A stretch of DNA of 64,000 nucleotides from Arthrobacter sp. AQ5-05 (GTDB lineage: Bacteria; Actinomycetota; Actinomycetes; Actinomycetales; Micrococcaceae): positions 1 to 64,000 of the forward strand of contig NZ_QMKQ01000021.1 of the NCBI RefSeq assembly GCF_003287975.1, written 5' to 3'. Position 1 is the stretch's first letter, and every line of letters begins with the position of its first letter. The notes under the pieces were generated by a model. That model saw only the letters and a list, made by a program, of their open reading frames with translations. It had not been told where the DNA came from and ran no database searches. Of the stretch, positions 51,794 through 61,251 are shown piece by piece. The position numbers and the translations under genes are program-made.

Positions 51794-51970
51794 TCAGGAA
51801 GAGCTGGGATACCAGGACTCGAACCTAGAATGACGGTACCAGAAACCGTTGATGATCGGTTCAATGGTGTTCTGGCCAAAGGCCCGCACCCGGTCACGCA
51901 GTGCCCGGTCGACGTCGGTGAGATCCGCATCAAGCAAGAAATAGTCCGGGTGGTCAATAACCGAGGCCAT
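51794..51970 (-). pseudogene. Truncated acyl-CoA (glutaryl-CoA type) dehydrogenase start fused to tRNA DNA
   Basis: The first 44 codons read MASVIDHPDYFLLDADLTDV and RDRVRAFGQNTIEPIINGFW, the N-terminus typical of glutaryl-CoA dehydrogenases. After the NGFW codons the frame enters a tRNA-Gln 3' sequence and stops at residue 58. More than 300 residues of the enzyme are missing. The join lies where the enzyme and the tRNA anticodon arm share ACGGTTTCTGG. This is a recombination scar. Confidence 0.72.
51804..51850 (-). tRNA. tRNA-Gln (CTG) 3' fragment, attachment-site-like
   Basis: On the minus strand the sequence holds a complete anticodon arm (stem ACGGT/ACCGT, loop TTCTGGT with anticodon CTG), a short variable region, a T arm (CTAGG-TTCGAGT-CCTGG) and the 3' acceptor strand TATCCCAG. 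The 5' acceptor strand and D arm are missing, so it cannot be a working tRNA. Partial tRNA 3' ends of this kind are the usual mark of att sites left by integrative elements. Confidence 0.75.
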
Positions 51971-52623
51971 GGTCCATCTTTCTCTTCTCTTTCATCAGGG
52001 ACGCGTGGTTGCCAAGAAAGCACCATCGGACAGGGACAACGGGCAGCCTTCAGTGGCGGAAACGGTGAGCCACCCACCATTGGCGCAGCAAGAGGCAGGG
52101 CATTGTCTCGACCCGCCGCGGACATTCACCACGTCGTTGCAGTGCACACCACACCAACAAGCGCGTTGGGCGCACGGAATCGGGCCAACCAACGTGGTCA
52201 CGGCCGTAGGACATGTCGATCGGTACAACCCTTCACACTCCTTGAGTCAGTCCGCCGGGCGACCAGCGGGGTCTCGCGAAGCGCGTATTTCCGCATGCTG
52301 ACCACGAATGATGCGCTTTCTGTCCCCCGTAGCCGTTTGAGTTCCGCGCCGAAAGTCTGACTCGCGATCATCGCCATGGGGCTTCAAGCCGCATGCTTCG
52401 ACTGATCACCGTGATAGTTGTGGTTCTGCGCCTTGTGACGTGAGTTGAAGTGCATTGGACCGGCTGACTTCTTCCTGCGCCGCCGTGGCCCATCAGCGGC
52501 CTGGGCCCTTGACGCGGCGTGTTCAAACACGGCGGGATCGCGTTTAGGCTGCCTGCAAGATGCTGGAATCGAGTTCGCGTCGACCCTGAACCGCGGCAAC
52601 CCCTCATCTCTGGGCAAGCCGGC
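51971..52623. other. Scar DNA without intact gene
   Basis: About 650 bp of mixed character between the truncated dehydrogenase start and the IclR pseudogene. No integrase, transposase or RNA gene is visible. It is probably debris of past insertions. The stretch 51550-51793 on the other side of the tRNA fragment is likewise without a gene. Confidence 0.5.
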
Positions 52624-53090
52624 TTAGCGCCCAGGCAGCGCCTGTGCGCCGCGCAGTTCCTTGGACAGCTCGTGGGCGTGGTGCAGCAACAGCCGGCCCG
52701 CTCGGGCTGCCGGCCGGCGCTGAACCTCGACTCGATGCCGGTCAGGCTCAGCGCCCACGCCGGTTGGTCGGCCGCATCGAAGACGGCCGTTCCCATTCCC
52801 CAGCTGCCTTCCACGATCAATCCGGGATTCACCGCCCAGCCCCGTTCCCGGGTCTCGGCAATGGGCTGCCTCAGCAACTCCTGACCATGCTCGCTGCCGT
52901 GCCCCGCTGCGAGGTCACGGCCCGCCACCTAGCGTTCGATGGCCTGCTCGGGCAGGAAAGAAAGGATCGCCAACCCCGCCGAGGCCACCCGGGTGGGTAT
53001 CCCCGACCACCCGCCCGGAGCGCTGGTCCACCCCCGGCAGACCACCCCTGCGGGTAGTAGCGCTCCACCCCGACCCGCAGTGCAGACTGA
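52624..53090 (-). pseudogene. IclR-family regulator, C-terminal half, frameshifted
   Basis: Pieces of an IclR effector domain occur in order on the minus strand but in shifting frames: VGVERYYPQGWSAGVDQ, then ETRERGWAVNPGLIVEGSWG and DQPAWALSLTGIESRFSAGR, ending LLLHHAHELSKELRGAQALP. The DNA-binding half is absent. It stands directly upstream of, and divergent from, the carboxylase operon, so it may be the former regulator of that operon. Confidence 0.68.
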
Positions 53091-53142
53091 TCAAACACAA
53101 CCGCATATGACTCACATCACATGCCAGGCTTTGGGAGATTCC

Positions 53143-55065
53143 ATGGAACGTTTGATCAACATAGACAACGGTGGCACCCTGACCGACATCGTCGTCGGAA
53201 GCGGCACCGACTTCACCTTCACGAAGACGCTGACAACCCCGGCCGACCTGTCCCAGTGTCTCTTCGATGGCCTGGCCAAGGCCTCGACCACTATCTACGG
53301 GCAGGAAGACCTACCGTCCTTGCTCCACTCCACGCGCCACATCCGCTATTCATCGACCCAAGGCACCAACGCATTGGTCCAGGGAAAAGGTCCACGCATC
53401 GGCCTGATCACCGACGACCCCAATCTCGTGGCGGCGCTGCGCAAAGGTCCCGAAGAAATCAGGCTTTTTGACGACCTGATCGGAGAACGCGTAGGTCTGC
53501 TTCCGGTGGACGGCGACGAGGAATCCCGCGCCCGGTTGCTGGTCACCGAGATCAACCGCCTCACCACGGCCGGTGCCGAGCGCCTGGTCGTTGCCGCAAC
53601 GGACCCTGACCGCGAAAAGCTCTATAAGCGTGCGATGCTGAAGAACTTCCCCCGGCACTTGCTCGGATCCGTGCCGGTGCTCTTCTCCTGGGAATTCACC
53701 TCCGACACCTTGCGCAGCCGCCGGATCTGGTCGGGAATCATCAATTCCTTCCTCCACCCCACCGTCGAACGTTTCCTCTACAGCGCCGAACACCGGCTAC
53801 GTTCCTACAAGGTCAAGAACCCGTTGCTGATCTACCGCAACGACGGGGCTTCCTCCCGCGTGGCCAAGTCGGTGGCATTGAAGACCTACTCCTCGGGCCC
53901 GCGCGGCGGGCTTGAAGGAACCCGGGCCCTGGCGGATGCCTACGGGCTCAAGCATGTTCTGATGATCGACGTGGGTGGGACCACCACGGACGTCGGATCG
54001 GTACTGAACTCGGAAATCTCCGCGGACCGCCGTGGAAGCGTGAAGGGTGTGCCCATTTCCTACGAGATGAGCAACGTCCATTCCAGGGGCATCGGCGGAA
54101 GTTCTGTCATCGCCGTGCAGAACGGCGAGATCACCGTTGGCCCCGACAGCGTGGGCGCGGCACCCGGGCCGGCTTGTTTCGGGTTCGGCGGCCGCCAGGC
54201 AACCATCACCGACGTCAATCTGCTGCTGGGTGTGCTCGATCCTGCCACCTACCTCAATGGGGAAATGAAACTGGATGCCGAGCGCGCCAGGGCGGTCATC
54301 ACCTCGACCGTTGCCGAGCCCTTGGGCATCAGCCTCGACGAGGCCCTGATTCGCATGGAGCGGACCTACGCCGAGCAGATGGCTTCGGCCTTCTCCGGTG
54401 CGATCCAGGACGCGGAAACAACGACCGTTGCCGCGTTCGGTGGCGGCGGGCCGATGAGCGCATGCCTTGCGGCCCGGATCGCGGGAGTCCGCCACGTGCT
54501 GATCCCGCGTCTCGCCGCGGTGTTCTCCGCCTTCGGGATCAGTTTCTCGGATATCTCACAAACCTATGAAACCGACATCACCGGGGCATCCGCCGCACAG
54601 ATCGATGAGGCAAGGCTGGAGATGGAAGGACGTGCGGCCCGTGACATGTTCCAGGAAGGACACACCATCACTGAATGCGGCCTTGACTGGACGCTTGTCA
54701 TTGAAAACGCAGATGGTTCCTTGGCCAAGGAATCGCTATTCGACGAAACCTCAACCCCGCGGATATCGGACGGCCAGAGGGCATTGCTCTCACTGAAATG
54801 CACGTTTGCCCTCCCACACCCGACGCTGCCGGGCAACCATGAACAGTCAAAGAGCGAGGCAGTGGCTGCGGGAACCCGCTCGGTCCGTTCCTCTGCCGAT
54901 TCGGTCGAACAGATCCCGGTGTACCAGCTCGAGGAGCAAGCGCCCGGCGCCACCGCCGCGGGACCGGCCATCGTGGAGGGACCGTTCTTCACGGCGAGGG
55001 TTCCTGCCGGTTGGGTCCTCGACATTTCCGCCGCAGGCGACCTGCTGCTTTCCGACTCGCAGTAG
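53143..55065 (+). CDS. apcA: Hydantoinase A-type subunit, ApcA-like carboxylase subunit
   Basis: A 640-residue member of the hydantoinase/oxoprolinase A family. It begins MERLINIDNGGTLTDIVVG, an altered first phosphate loop (DNGGTLTD instead of DxGGTFTD), and has a second ATP motif MIDVGGTTTDVGS near 278-290 and AAFGGGGPMSACLAARI near 430. GGGAG stands 5 bases before the ATG. It leads a five-gene operon whose gene order and sizes (640, 145, 725, 771, 267) match the subunits of acetophenone carboxylase. It would act in ATP-dependent activation of the ketone or bicarbonate; which one is not visible. The alternative is another hydantoinase-type carboxylase. Confidence 0.75.
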   Translation: MERLINIDNGGTLTDIVVGSGTDFTFTKTLTTPADLSQCLFDGLAKASTTIYGQEDLPSLLHSTRHIRYSSTQGTNALVQGKGPRIGLITDDPNLVAALRKGPEEIRLFDDLIGERVGLLPVDGDEESRARLLVTEINRLTTAGAERLVVAATDPDREKLYKRAMLKNFPRHLLGSVPVLFSWEFTSDTLRSRRIWSGIINSFLHPTVERFLYSAEHRLRSYKVKNPLLIYRNDGASSRVAKSVALKTYSSGPRGGLEGTRALADAYGLKHVLMIDVGGTTTDVGSVLNSEISADRRGSVKGVPISYEMSNVHSRGIGGSSVIAVQNGEITVGPDSVGAAPGPACFGFGGRQATITDVNLLLGVLDPATYLNGEMKLDAERARAVITSTVAEPLGISLDEALIRMERTYAEQMASAFSGAIQDAETTTVAAFGGGGPMSACLAARIAGVRHVLIPRLAAVFSAFGISFSDISQTYETDITGASAAQIDEARLEMEGRAARDMFQEGHTITECGLDWTLVIENADGSLAKESLFDETSTPRISDGQRALLSLKCTFALPHPTLPGNHEQSKSEAVAAGTRSVRSSADSVEQIPVYQLEEQAPGATAAGPAIVEGPFFTARVPAGWVLDISAAGDLLLSDSQ

Positions 55066-55126
55066 CCACTGATCATTCCCTTCCCTTCGCCTTTGAACCA
55101 CCAAGACAGAAAGCCAGGCAACGACC

Positions 55127-55564
55127 ATGCGCGTCCCCATGACGGAATACCTCTACATCGACCTTTCCACCGAGCAGTGGGTGTGCCGCCCGTGCGGCCA
55201 CAACCTCGGTGACGCCCGCGGCAGCTACAAGGAAGGCACCCTTGTCTTCGACCGCGACCCCCGCGAGATCCACCCCCCGATCATCGACCCGGAGAAGTAC
55301 GAGTTCACGTTCTCCCCGGACCCCGCCTTCTGCCGCATCCTCGAATACTGCTGCCCGAAGTGCGGCACGCAGATGGAGACCGAGTATCTTCCGCCTGGCC
55401 ACCCGCCGACAATCGACATGATCTGGGACATCGATGCGCTGCGTACGCAGTGGGAGGAACGCGGGGAAGATCCCGAACTCGTTGTCGACTACGGTCCGGG
55501 CGAAAACGCCGTCACCGACATGCGCTCGACGCACGAGGGCCACCACAACCATTCGCATCGCTAA
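55127..55564 (+). CDS. apcB: Small zinc-ribbon carboxylase subunit, ApcB-like
   Basis: A 145-residue protein with two cysteine pairs, WVCRPCGHN (about 17-25) and YCCPKCGTQM (about 77-86), that would hold one zinc. It ends in a His-rich tail (HEGHHNHSHR). Size and CxxC pattern fit the gamma subunits of acetone and acetophenone carboxylases. It lies 61 bp after the first subunit gene and 29 bp before the next. A second ATG at codon 5 is a possible alternative start. Confidence 0.75.
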   Translation: MRVPMTEYLYIDLSTEQWVCRPCGHNLGDARGSYKEGTLVFDRDPREIHPPIIDPEKYEFTFSPDPAFCRILEYCCPKCGTQMETEYLPPGHPPTIDMIWDIDALRTQWEERGEDPELVVDYGPGENAVTDMRSTHEGHHNHSHR

Positions 55565-55593
55565 GCCAGAATTCCAAAAGGAGCAAACAGGAC

Positions 55594-57771
55594 ATGAAAC
55601 GCATTTCTGTTGACATCGGTGGTACGTTCAGTGACTGCTTTTTCGTCTGGGACGACATCTATGTCGAGTCAAAGGCCCTGACCACCCACCACAACCTTGC
55701 CCTGGGCTTCAATGAAGCCTTGGACCTGGCATGCGCACGAGCCGGAGTCAGCCGCCAGCAGGCACTGAAGGAAGTCGACTCCGTACGTTACGCGACCACG
55801 TTGGGAACCAACGCCTTGATCGAAGGTGTTGGACCCCGTGTCGGGGTCTTGGTCACCCACGGCTTCGAAGACACCATCCACCTTTCCCGCGGACGAGGCT
55901 ACGGTGAAGGCCTTGACCCGCTGAAGCAGGGCGACATGGCCGACGCACAACGACCCGAGCCCCTTGTCCCGCGCCACCTGGTGCGTTCCGTCAAGGAACG
56001 CGTCGATTCCATCGGCACCGTGCTGGTTCCCTTGATGTACGAAGATGTACGCCAGCAGGTCCGCGAGCTGGTCGACAACGGGGCCGAAGCCATCGTCGTG
56101 GCACTGACCAACGCCACCGAGAACGCCGACCACGAGGAAAGGATCCTGGAGATCATCCTCGAGGAATACCCGGCCCATGAGCTGGGATCGATCCCGGTGT
56201 TGCTCAGCAGCCAGGTTTCCGGGCGCAAGGGCGAATACATCCGAGCCATGTCGACGGTGGTGGATGCATTCCTTCACGAAACCATGTTCCACGCATTGAA
56301 CCAGCTCTCCAGCAACCTGCGAGAATCGGGCTACGACAAGCCCATGCTGGTGATCCACAACTCCGGCGGAATGGCCCAGCCAAACTCCACCGATGCACTG
56401 CAGACCATCCACTCGGGTCCCATCGCCGGGGTCGGCGGTGCGCAGCACCTCTCGGAAACCACGGGGCTGGGCAACGTGGTCTCCATGGACATGGGCGGGA
56501 CCTCCTTCGACATCGGACTGGTTCCCGAAGGCGGCATCAAGCACTACGATTTCCAGCCGACCATTGGCCGCTGGATGGTCTCGGCTCCCATGATCCACCT
56601 GAACACCCTGGGCGCCGGCGGCGGTTCCATCGCTTCCTATGACCGCATCCACGGAGCCATCAAGATCGGTCCCGAATCCGCTGGTTCCGACCCGGGACCG
56701 GCCTGCTACGACCGCGGCGGCCTGCGTCCCACCGTGACCGACGCCGATCTGGTGCTGGGATACCTAGACCCGGAAAACTACGCCAACGGCTATATCCCGC
56801 TGAACAAGAAGCGAGCAGCCTACGCGATCGAGGAAGCCTTCTCCGACGAGCTGGATCTGGAAGCAATCCAGATCGCCAAGATCATCAAGCGCACGGTCGA
56901 CGAGGAAATGGCCATCGGCATCGAGAAGGAACTGCGCACCCGCGGCGGCCTGGTCGAGGACTACACCATGCTGGCCTACGGCGGCAACGGCCCGTTGCAC
57001 GCCTGCGGCATCGCGTCCCGTGCCGGCATCAGCAAGATCCTCTTCCCGCCATTTGCCTCGGTGTTCTCCGCCCTGGGCGCGGGGAACATGAAGCCGCTGC
57101 ACATCCACGAACGCAGTGCCTACATCGTCCTCTACGACGCCCTGGAACGCAGTCTTTACAACGAGTACGACGCAATCAACGGCTACATCGAGGAGCTCGA
57201 GCAGAAGGGCGCCGAGGACTTGGTCCGGCAGGGGTACGACCGTGACTCGGTCAAGTACCGCCTGGAGATGGACATGCGCTACGGAAACCAGCTGGTGACC
57301 ACTGCCGTGGCCTTCGACATCAACCGCGTCAACGGAACCGGGGCCGTGTTGCACCTTATCAAGACGTTCTCCGACATCTTCGGCGACCGCTACGGCGAAG
57401 GCACCCAGGCCCCCGAGGCCGGGGTGCGTGTGCAAACGGTCCGGGTCGCCTCCTACGTCGAGGGGGATGTAGTCCAGTTCGAATCACTCGATTCCAGCGG
57501 AACCCGTCGCATCGAACCAGTGGCCGTCGCCGAACGCATCATCCACTTCACCGATGAGGAGGAACCGGTGAATACGCCGATCTACGACACCAGCTCGCTC
57601 AAGAGCCACTACGTGATCAATGGCCCTGCACTGGTCACCACCGAGAGCACCACCTACCTCGTGGAACCCGGATGGCGTCTTGAGCCAACCCCGCAGGGCG
57701 CAGTCTGGCTGCTCAATGACCTCACCAGCACAACCGATGTGACCACCAATCTTCAATTCCAAGGAGCTTGA
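55594..57771 (+). CDS. apcC: Hydantoinase A-type subunit, ApcC-like
   Basis: A 725-residue protein of the hydantoinase A family, with intact ATP motifs ISVDIGGTFSDCFFVWDD (4-21) and VSMDMGGTSFDIGLVPEGG (about 297-315), and LAYGGNGPLHACGIASRAG near 460. The length equals that of AcxA of acetone carboxylase. With the shorter paralogue at 53143 it would form the alpha/alpha' pair of an acetophenone-carboxylase-type enzyme. AGGAG lies ahead of the ATG. It is followed after five bases by the B-type subunit. Confidence 0.8.
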   Translation: MKRISVDIGGTFSDCFFVWDDIYVESKALTTHHNLALGFNEALDLACARAGVSRQQALKEVDSVRYATTLGTNALIEGVGPRVGVLVTHGFEDTIHLSRGRGYGEGLDPLKQGDMADAQRPEPLVPRHLVRSVKERVDSIGTVLVPLMYEDVRQQVRELVDNGAEAIVVALTNATENADHEERILEIILEEYPAHELGSIPVLLSSQVSGRKGEYIRAMSTVVDAFLHETMFHALNQLSSNLRESGYDKPMLVIHNSGGMAQPNSTDALQTIHSGPIAGVGGAQHLSETTGLGNVVSMDMGGTSFDIGLVPEGGIKHYDFQPTIGRWMVSAPMIHLNTLGAGGGSIASYDRIHGAIKIGPESAGSDPGPACYDRGGLRPTVTDADLVLGYLDPENYANGYIPLNKKRAAYAIEEAFSDELDLEAIQIAKIIKRTVDEEMAIGIEKELRTRGGLVEDYTMLAYGGNGPLHACGIASRAGISKILFPPFASVFSALGAGNMKPLHIHERSAYIVLYDALERSLYNEYDAINGYIEELEQKGAEDLVRQGYDRDSVKYRLEMDMRYGNQLVTTAVAFDINRVNGTGAVLHLIKTFSDIFGDRYGEGTQAPEAGVRVQTVRVASYVEGDVVQFESLDSSGTRRIEPVAVAERIIHFTDEEEPVNTPIYDTSSLKSHYVINGPALVTTESTTYLVEPGWRLEPTPQGAVWLLNDLTSTTDVTTNLQFQGA

Positions 57772-57776
57772 GAGCA

Positions 57777-60092
57777 ATGACGCTGACAACCAATGACACC
57801 GGAAACGCGCAAGAGATCCTGAGCGCACAGGAACAGCAGTGGGTCGACAAATTCATGGACGAGACCACGCTGTTCCTGGGCCCTGACCCGGAGATCATGC
57901 GCAACCACCAAATCCACGAACGCACCGCCTACGAAGACGAATGCATCTCCAAGGGCGTCAGCCCGCTTGAAACGGACCGGATCCGCAAGCGCCTGGCCGG
58001 CTCCCTGGACGAGGCCTTCGAAATGTGCGAGAGCATGGGAGCGGCTCCCGGCGCCAAGTGGGCCGATCTTTCGGTGGCCGTGTACACAGCGGAAGGGGAC
58101 GTGACCTACCTGTCCAACCGCGGCGTTATCGCCTTCTCCGCGGTCCTGCACCACCCGATCCGCTACATCATGAAGAACTGGAAGGACGAGCCGACCGTTG
58201 GTATCAATCCGGGTGACGGATTCTTCCACAACGACTCGCGCTACGGCATGGTGCACAACACGGACCAGTCAATGCTCGTGCCCGTGATGCGCGATGGCCA
58301 GATCATTGCCTGGGTCGGGGCCACCATTCACGAGGGCGAGAACGGCGCTTGCGAACCCGGCGGCATGCCCTCGGGTTCGGAGACCCCCTTCGACGACGGC
58401 TTGCGTGCCTCCCCCATCAAGATCGTGGAGCGCGGTCATCTCCGCCGCGACCTGTTGACCTTCCTCCAGCATTCCACCCGTGACCCGAAGCTGATGCTTG
58501 CGGACATCAAGGTAAAGATGGGTGCGGTCCGCCGGGTCATCGAGTCCGTGGACCGAATCATCGAGGAGGTGGGCCAAGAGTCATTCGTGGCCGCACTGCG
58601 AGTCACCGTGGAAAACGTCGAAGCCGAGGTGAGGCGCCGGATCAAGGAACTGCCGGACGGAACGGTCACGTTCAACCAGTTTGTTGACTCCACGTTGAAG
58701 GAGAACATCCTCATCAAGTTCGCCTGCAAGATCACGGTCAAGGGCGAACGGCTGATCGTCGATTTGACGGGCACCGGCCCGGAAATCCTTAATCGTGCCA
58801 TCAACTCGCCCTTAGGGTCCACCAAGGCCTTCATGACCCAGGCGATCCTCTCCTATTGGTGGCCCGACCTGCCGCGAAGCACCGGCGCGCTGTCCCCGAT
58901 CGAGGTCATCTCCGAGGAGCATTCGTGGGCCGATGCCGGCTACGACGCACCGGTGGGCCAGTCCCTGCAGGGCTCCTTCAGAGGCTTCTCGGCGCTGCAG
59001 ACCGCTTATGCCAAGCTGCAGTTCTCCACTCCAAAGAAATACTCCAACGTGATCGCCCCGTGGTTCAACCAGATCAATGATTTCCTGTGGGGCGGCACCA
59101 CACAGCACGGCGAACAGGTAGGAAACCTGTGTGCCGACCTGAACGGCATGGGTGGTGGGGCCAAGGCCTTCCGGGACGGCGAAGACGCGGTCGCCCCGCT
59201 GTTCTGCGCCATGGCAGACATCGCCGAACAGGAGGTCATGGAAGAAGAGGTTCCATTCCTGCAGCTGGTGTCCAAGCGGCTGGTGCGCGACAACCAGGGC
59301 TTCGGAAAGTATCGCGGCGGCATGGGATACGAGATGATCGTTGCCTCCCGCGGCACCCCCAACTGGGGGTTCATGACGGTGACCTCCGGTTCCAAGTTCT
59401 CCTCGATCACCGGAATGTTTGGAGGCTACGGCTGCCCGACCTACCCGCTGTCGATCGTCAAGGGAATCAACATCTACGACATCATCCGCAAGGATCCCTC
59501 GCAGTTCGACTTGTCGATCGAACGCATCATGAACGAGCAGCCCTACGAGGGCGGTTCCTACCAGAGCGCCCACATGGGTCTCCAGTTCGATGTAGCCAAG
59601 GAGGGAGAGCTGTACATGATCTCCCAGGGTTCTGGTGGAGGCTACGGCGACGTCCTGGAACGCGACCCTGAGCTGGTGGCGGCCGACCTGCAACTCGACA
59701 GGATTTCCGCCCAAGTTGCCACCGACCTGTACGCAGTGGTTTGGAACCCGGAGACCTTCGTTGTCGATGTCCAGGCCACGGAGGCAGCGCGGGCCGAGGC
59801 CCGCAAGCGCCGCATCGCCCGCGGCACGCCGTTCAGGGAGTTCATCAAGGGCTTTGTCACGGAGGAACCACCGGCGGATCTGCTCTACTACGGCTCGTGG
59901 GGCCAGGACAACGATGAAGAGGTCTTCGCCACCCACTGGGGCGGGCAGGAACCACAGCGGGTGAAGGGGAAGCTCAGCGAGATCCCCTTGGTCATGATCC
60001 CGGATCGCCGTGTGCTGAAGATCGAGGCCCAAGACAAGAGGATCCGCGAGCTTGAGGCGAAGTACGGGGAAACCGTGGTCCACAAGTCCTGA
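57777..60092 (+). CDS. apcD: Hydantoinase B-type subunit, ApcD-like
   Basis: A 771-residue hydantoinase B-family subunit. Notable segments are INPGDGFFHNDSRYGMVHNTDQ (about 142-163), WVGATIHEGENGACEPGGMP (about 180-199, in place of the hydantoinase GASGQ segment) and GSGGGYGDVLERDPELVAADL near 620. Length and the EPGGMPSGSETPFDDGL block fit the large catalytic subunit of acetone/acetophenone carboxylases rather than true hydantoinases. The ATG at 57777 with AAGGAG upstream is chosen over a TTG nine bases earlier that overlaps the previous stop. Confidence 0.82.
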   Translation: MTLTTNDTGNAQEILSAQEQQWVDKFMDETTLFLGPDPEIMRNHQIHERTAYEDECISKGVSPLETDRIRKRLAGSLDEAFEMCESMGAAPGAKWADLSVAVYTAEGDVTYLSNRGVIAFSAVLHHPIRYIMKNWKDEPTVGINPGDGFFHNDSRYGMVHNTDQSMLVPVMRDGQIIAWVGATIHEGENGACEPGGMPSGSETPFDDGLRASPIKIVERGHLRRDLLTFLQHSTRDPKLMLADIKVKMGAVRRVIESVDRIIEEVGQESFVAALRVTVENVEAEVRRRIKELPDGTVTFNQFVDSTLKENILIKFACKITVKGERLIVDLTGTGPEILNRAINSPLGSTKAFMTQAILSYWWPDLPRSTGALSPIEVISEEHSWADAGYDAPVGQSLQGSFRGFSALQTAYAKLQFSTPKKYSNVIAPWFNQINDFLWGGTTQHGEQVGNLCADLNGMGGGAKAFRDGEDAVAPLFCAMADIAEQEVMEEEVPFLQLVSKRLVRDNQGFGKYRGGMGYEMIVASRGTPNWGFMTVTSGSKFSSITGMFGGYGCPTYPLSIVKGINIYDIIRKDPSQFDLSIERIMNEQPYEGGSYQSAHMGLQFDVAKEGELYMISQGSGGGYGDVLERDPELVAADLQLDRISAQVATDLYAVVWNPETFVVDVQATEAARAEARKRRIARGTPFREFIKGFVTEEPPADLLYYGSWGQDNDEEVFATHWGGQEPQRVKGKLSEIPLVMIPDRRVLKIEAQDKRIRELEAKYGETVVHKS

Positions 60093-60106
60093 GCCACCCG
60101 TCATCG

Positions 60107-60164
60107 GTGAAGTGGTGCCTTTCCGTCCCCGGCTACGGCCGCGGCGGAAGGCACCGCTTCACCG
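60107..60164. terminator. Long stem-loop between apcD and apcE
   Basis: GGTGAAGTGGTGCC (60107-60120) pairs with 60151-60164 with one G:T pair, and the stem extends inward by TTCCG/CGGAA with one bulged T. It lies 15 bp after the apcD stop and could lower expression of the last gene or stabilise the upstream message. Confidence 0.65.
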
Positions 60165-60210
60165 TCACCAATCATCCAGCAAGGTCTGTGCAAGGAAAGG
60201 AGCAAACACA

Positions 60211-61014
60211 GTGAATCTGGCAAATGTCATCGCCGAGCCGCAATCCGGCCGGAAGCATGCAGTGATTCTTGACCACCTCGATTACTCCCAGGCGGTGATA
60301 CTGCAAAACCGTCCCATCCCATGGGAAGATCCCATGGCCTACGCCAACTTCATGGGGCAGGCCCAGGGGCTGCTCAAGCCGGATGCCGCTTTGCTTCACC
60401 TCGACCGGTTCTACGGGCACCGAACGGCAACCAGCCAATCCCTGCAAGACGATATGTCAGCCAGAAGCCGGACGGGCTATGCGCTGCGGACCATGCTGGC
60501 TGATGCGCAAACCCTTGAGATCGTCATGGGTATCGCCAAGACGTTTTCACAGACTCAACGGGAAGCCGTGGTGTTGCATGTCCCATCTCCCATGGCATGG
60601 TTGTCCGTCACTCATGCCTTCTCCGGAAAGGACGACGCCGCGGACCTGGATGCCGATGATGCGGAGAACGCCTCCATGTACGTCGCAGATTGGTTGCGGA
60701 ATTTCTCCGCGCTTCCTGTTGCCGGAGTCTTGCTCGATGACCGGACACCCGCGGGGTCCGCACGGCTCCCCGCGGTGGGACTCGAGGTCTACACCCCCAT
60801 CATCAACGTGGCCCAAAACTACCGCTGGACCTTGGGGATCAGGTCGGAGGATTCCGTTGCATTCAGGGAGCCGGAGATCGAAGGCCAGGTGTTGGGCGAC
60901 GGATTCTGGGGCACTAGCACCTCGCCGCTTCCCGACTCTGGTTTCTATTTTTCCCAGCTGCCTGCCACGGCGGTGCCGGAAGATGTCATAACCGTCATGG
61001 CGGGTTTCAAGTAA
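60211..61014 (+). CDS. apcE: Fifth carboxylase gene, ApcE-like
   Basis: A 267-residue protein starting at GTG behind GGAAAGGAG. I do not recognise a domain; it is acidic and soluble, with LDHLDYSQAVILQNRPIPWED near the start. The call as the epsilon subunit rests on position (last of five) and size, since acetophenone carboxylase needs a separate fifth subunit of about 34 kDa. A strong hairpin separates it from apcD, which would fit a subunit made in different amount. Confidence 0.55.
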   Translation: MNLANVIAEPQSGRKHAVILDHLDYSQAVILQNRPIPWEDPMAYANFMGQAQGLLKPDAALLHLDRFYGHRTATSQSLQDDMSARSRTGYALRTMLADAQTLEIVMGIAKTFSQTQREAVVLHVPSPMAWLSVTHAFSGKDDAADLDADDAENASMYVADWLRNFSALPVAGVLLDDRTPAGSARLPAVGLEVYTPIINVAQNYRWTLGIRSEDSVAFREPEIEGQVLGDGFWGTSTSPLPDSGFYFSQLPATAVPEDVITVMAGFK

Positions 61015-61167
61015 GGCCTTCGCCGCTGCCAGCCGAGGTGTTGGTCGGTGCGGCACTCATGGGACTGCCCGGTTTTGCTTTGCTCGGTGGCACAAGCAAG
61101 GCAAAGCCCCCATGGGCAAGGTCCGTTCCGGATGCGCCCACCAGCGAACTGATAGCATGATCAAAGT

Positions 61168-61180
61168 CACATGACATGTG
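61168..61180. promoter_or_regulatory. Perfect 13-bp palindrome upstream of the LAL gene
   Basis: CACATGACATGTG lies 72 bp before the regulator start, followed by AT-rich DNA and then an AACCCGC/GCGGGTT hairpin (61201-61218). It could be an operator or activator site. Confidence 0.4.
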
Positions 61181-61251
61181 TCTATTTTTCGGCCGAACCC
61201 AACCCGCAGTCGCGGGTTGGGTGGACGACGTGCATCGAGGAGAGCCAGCAA

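Noticed and set aside
51804-51850. Functional tRNA gene
   Set aside because: The 5' acceptor strand and D arm are absent; acyl-CoA dehydrogenase coding sequence stands in their place. It is recorded as a fragment only.
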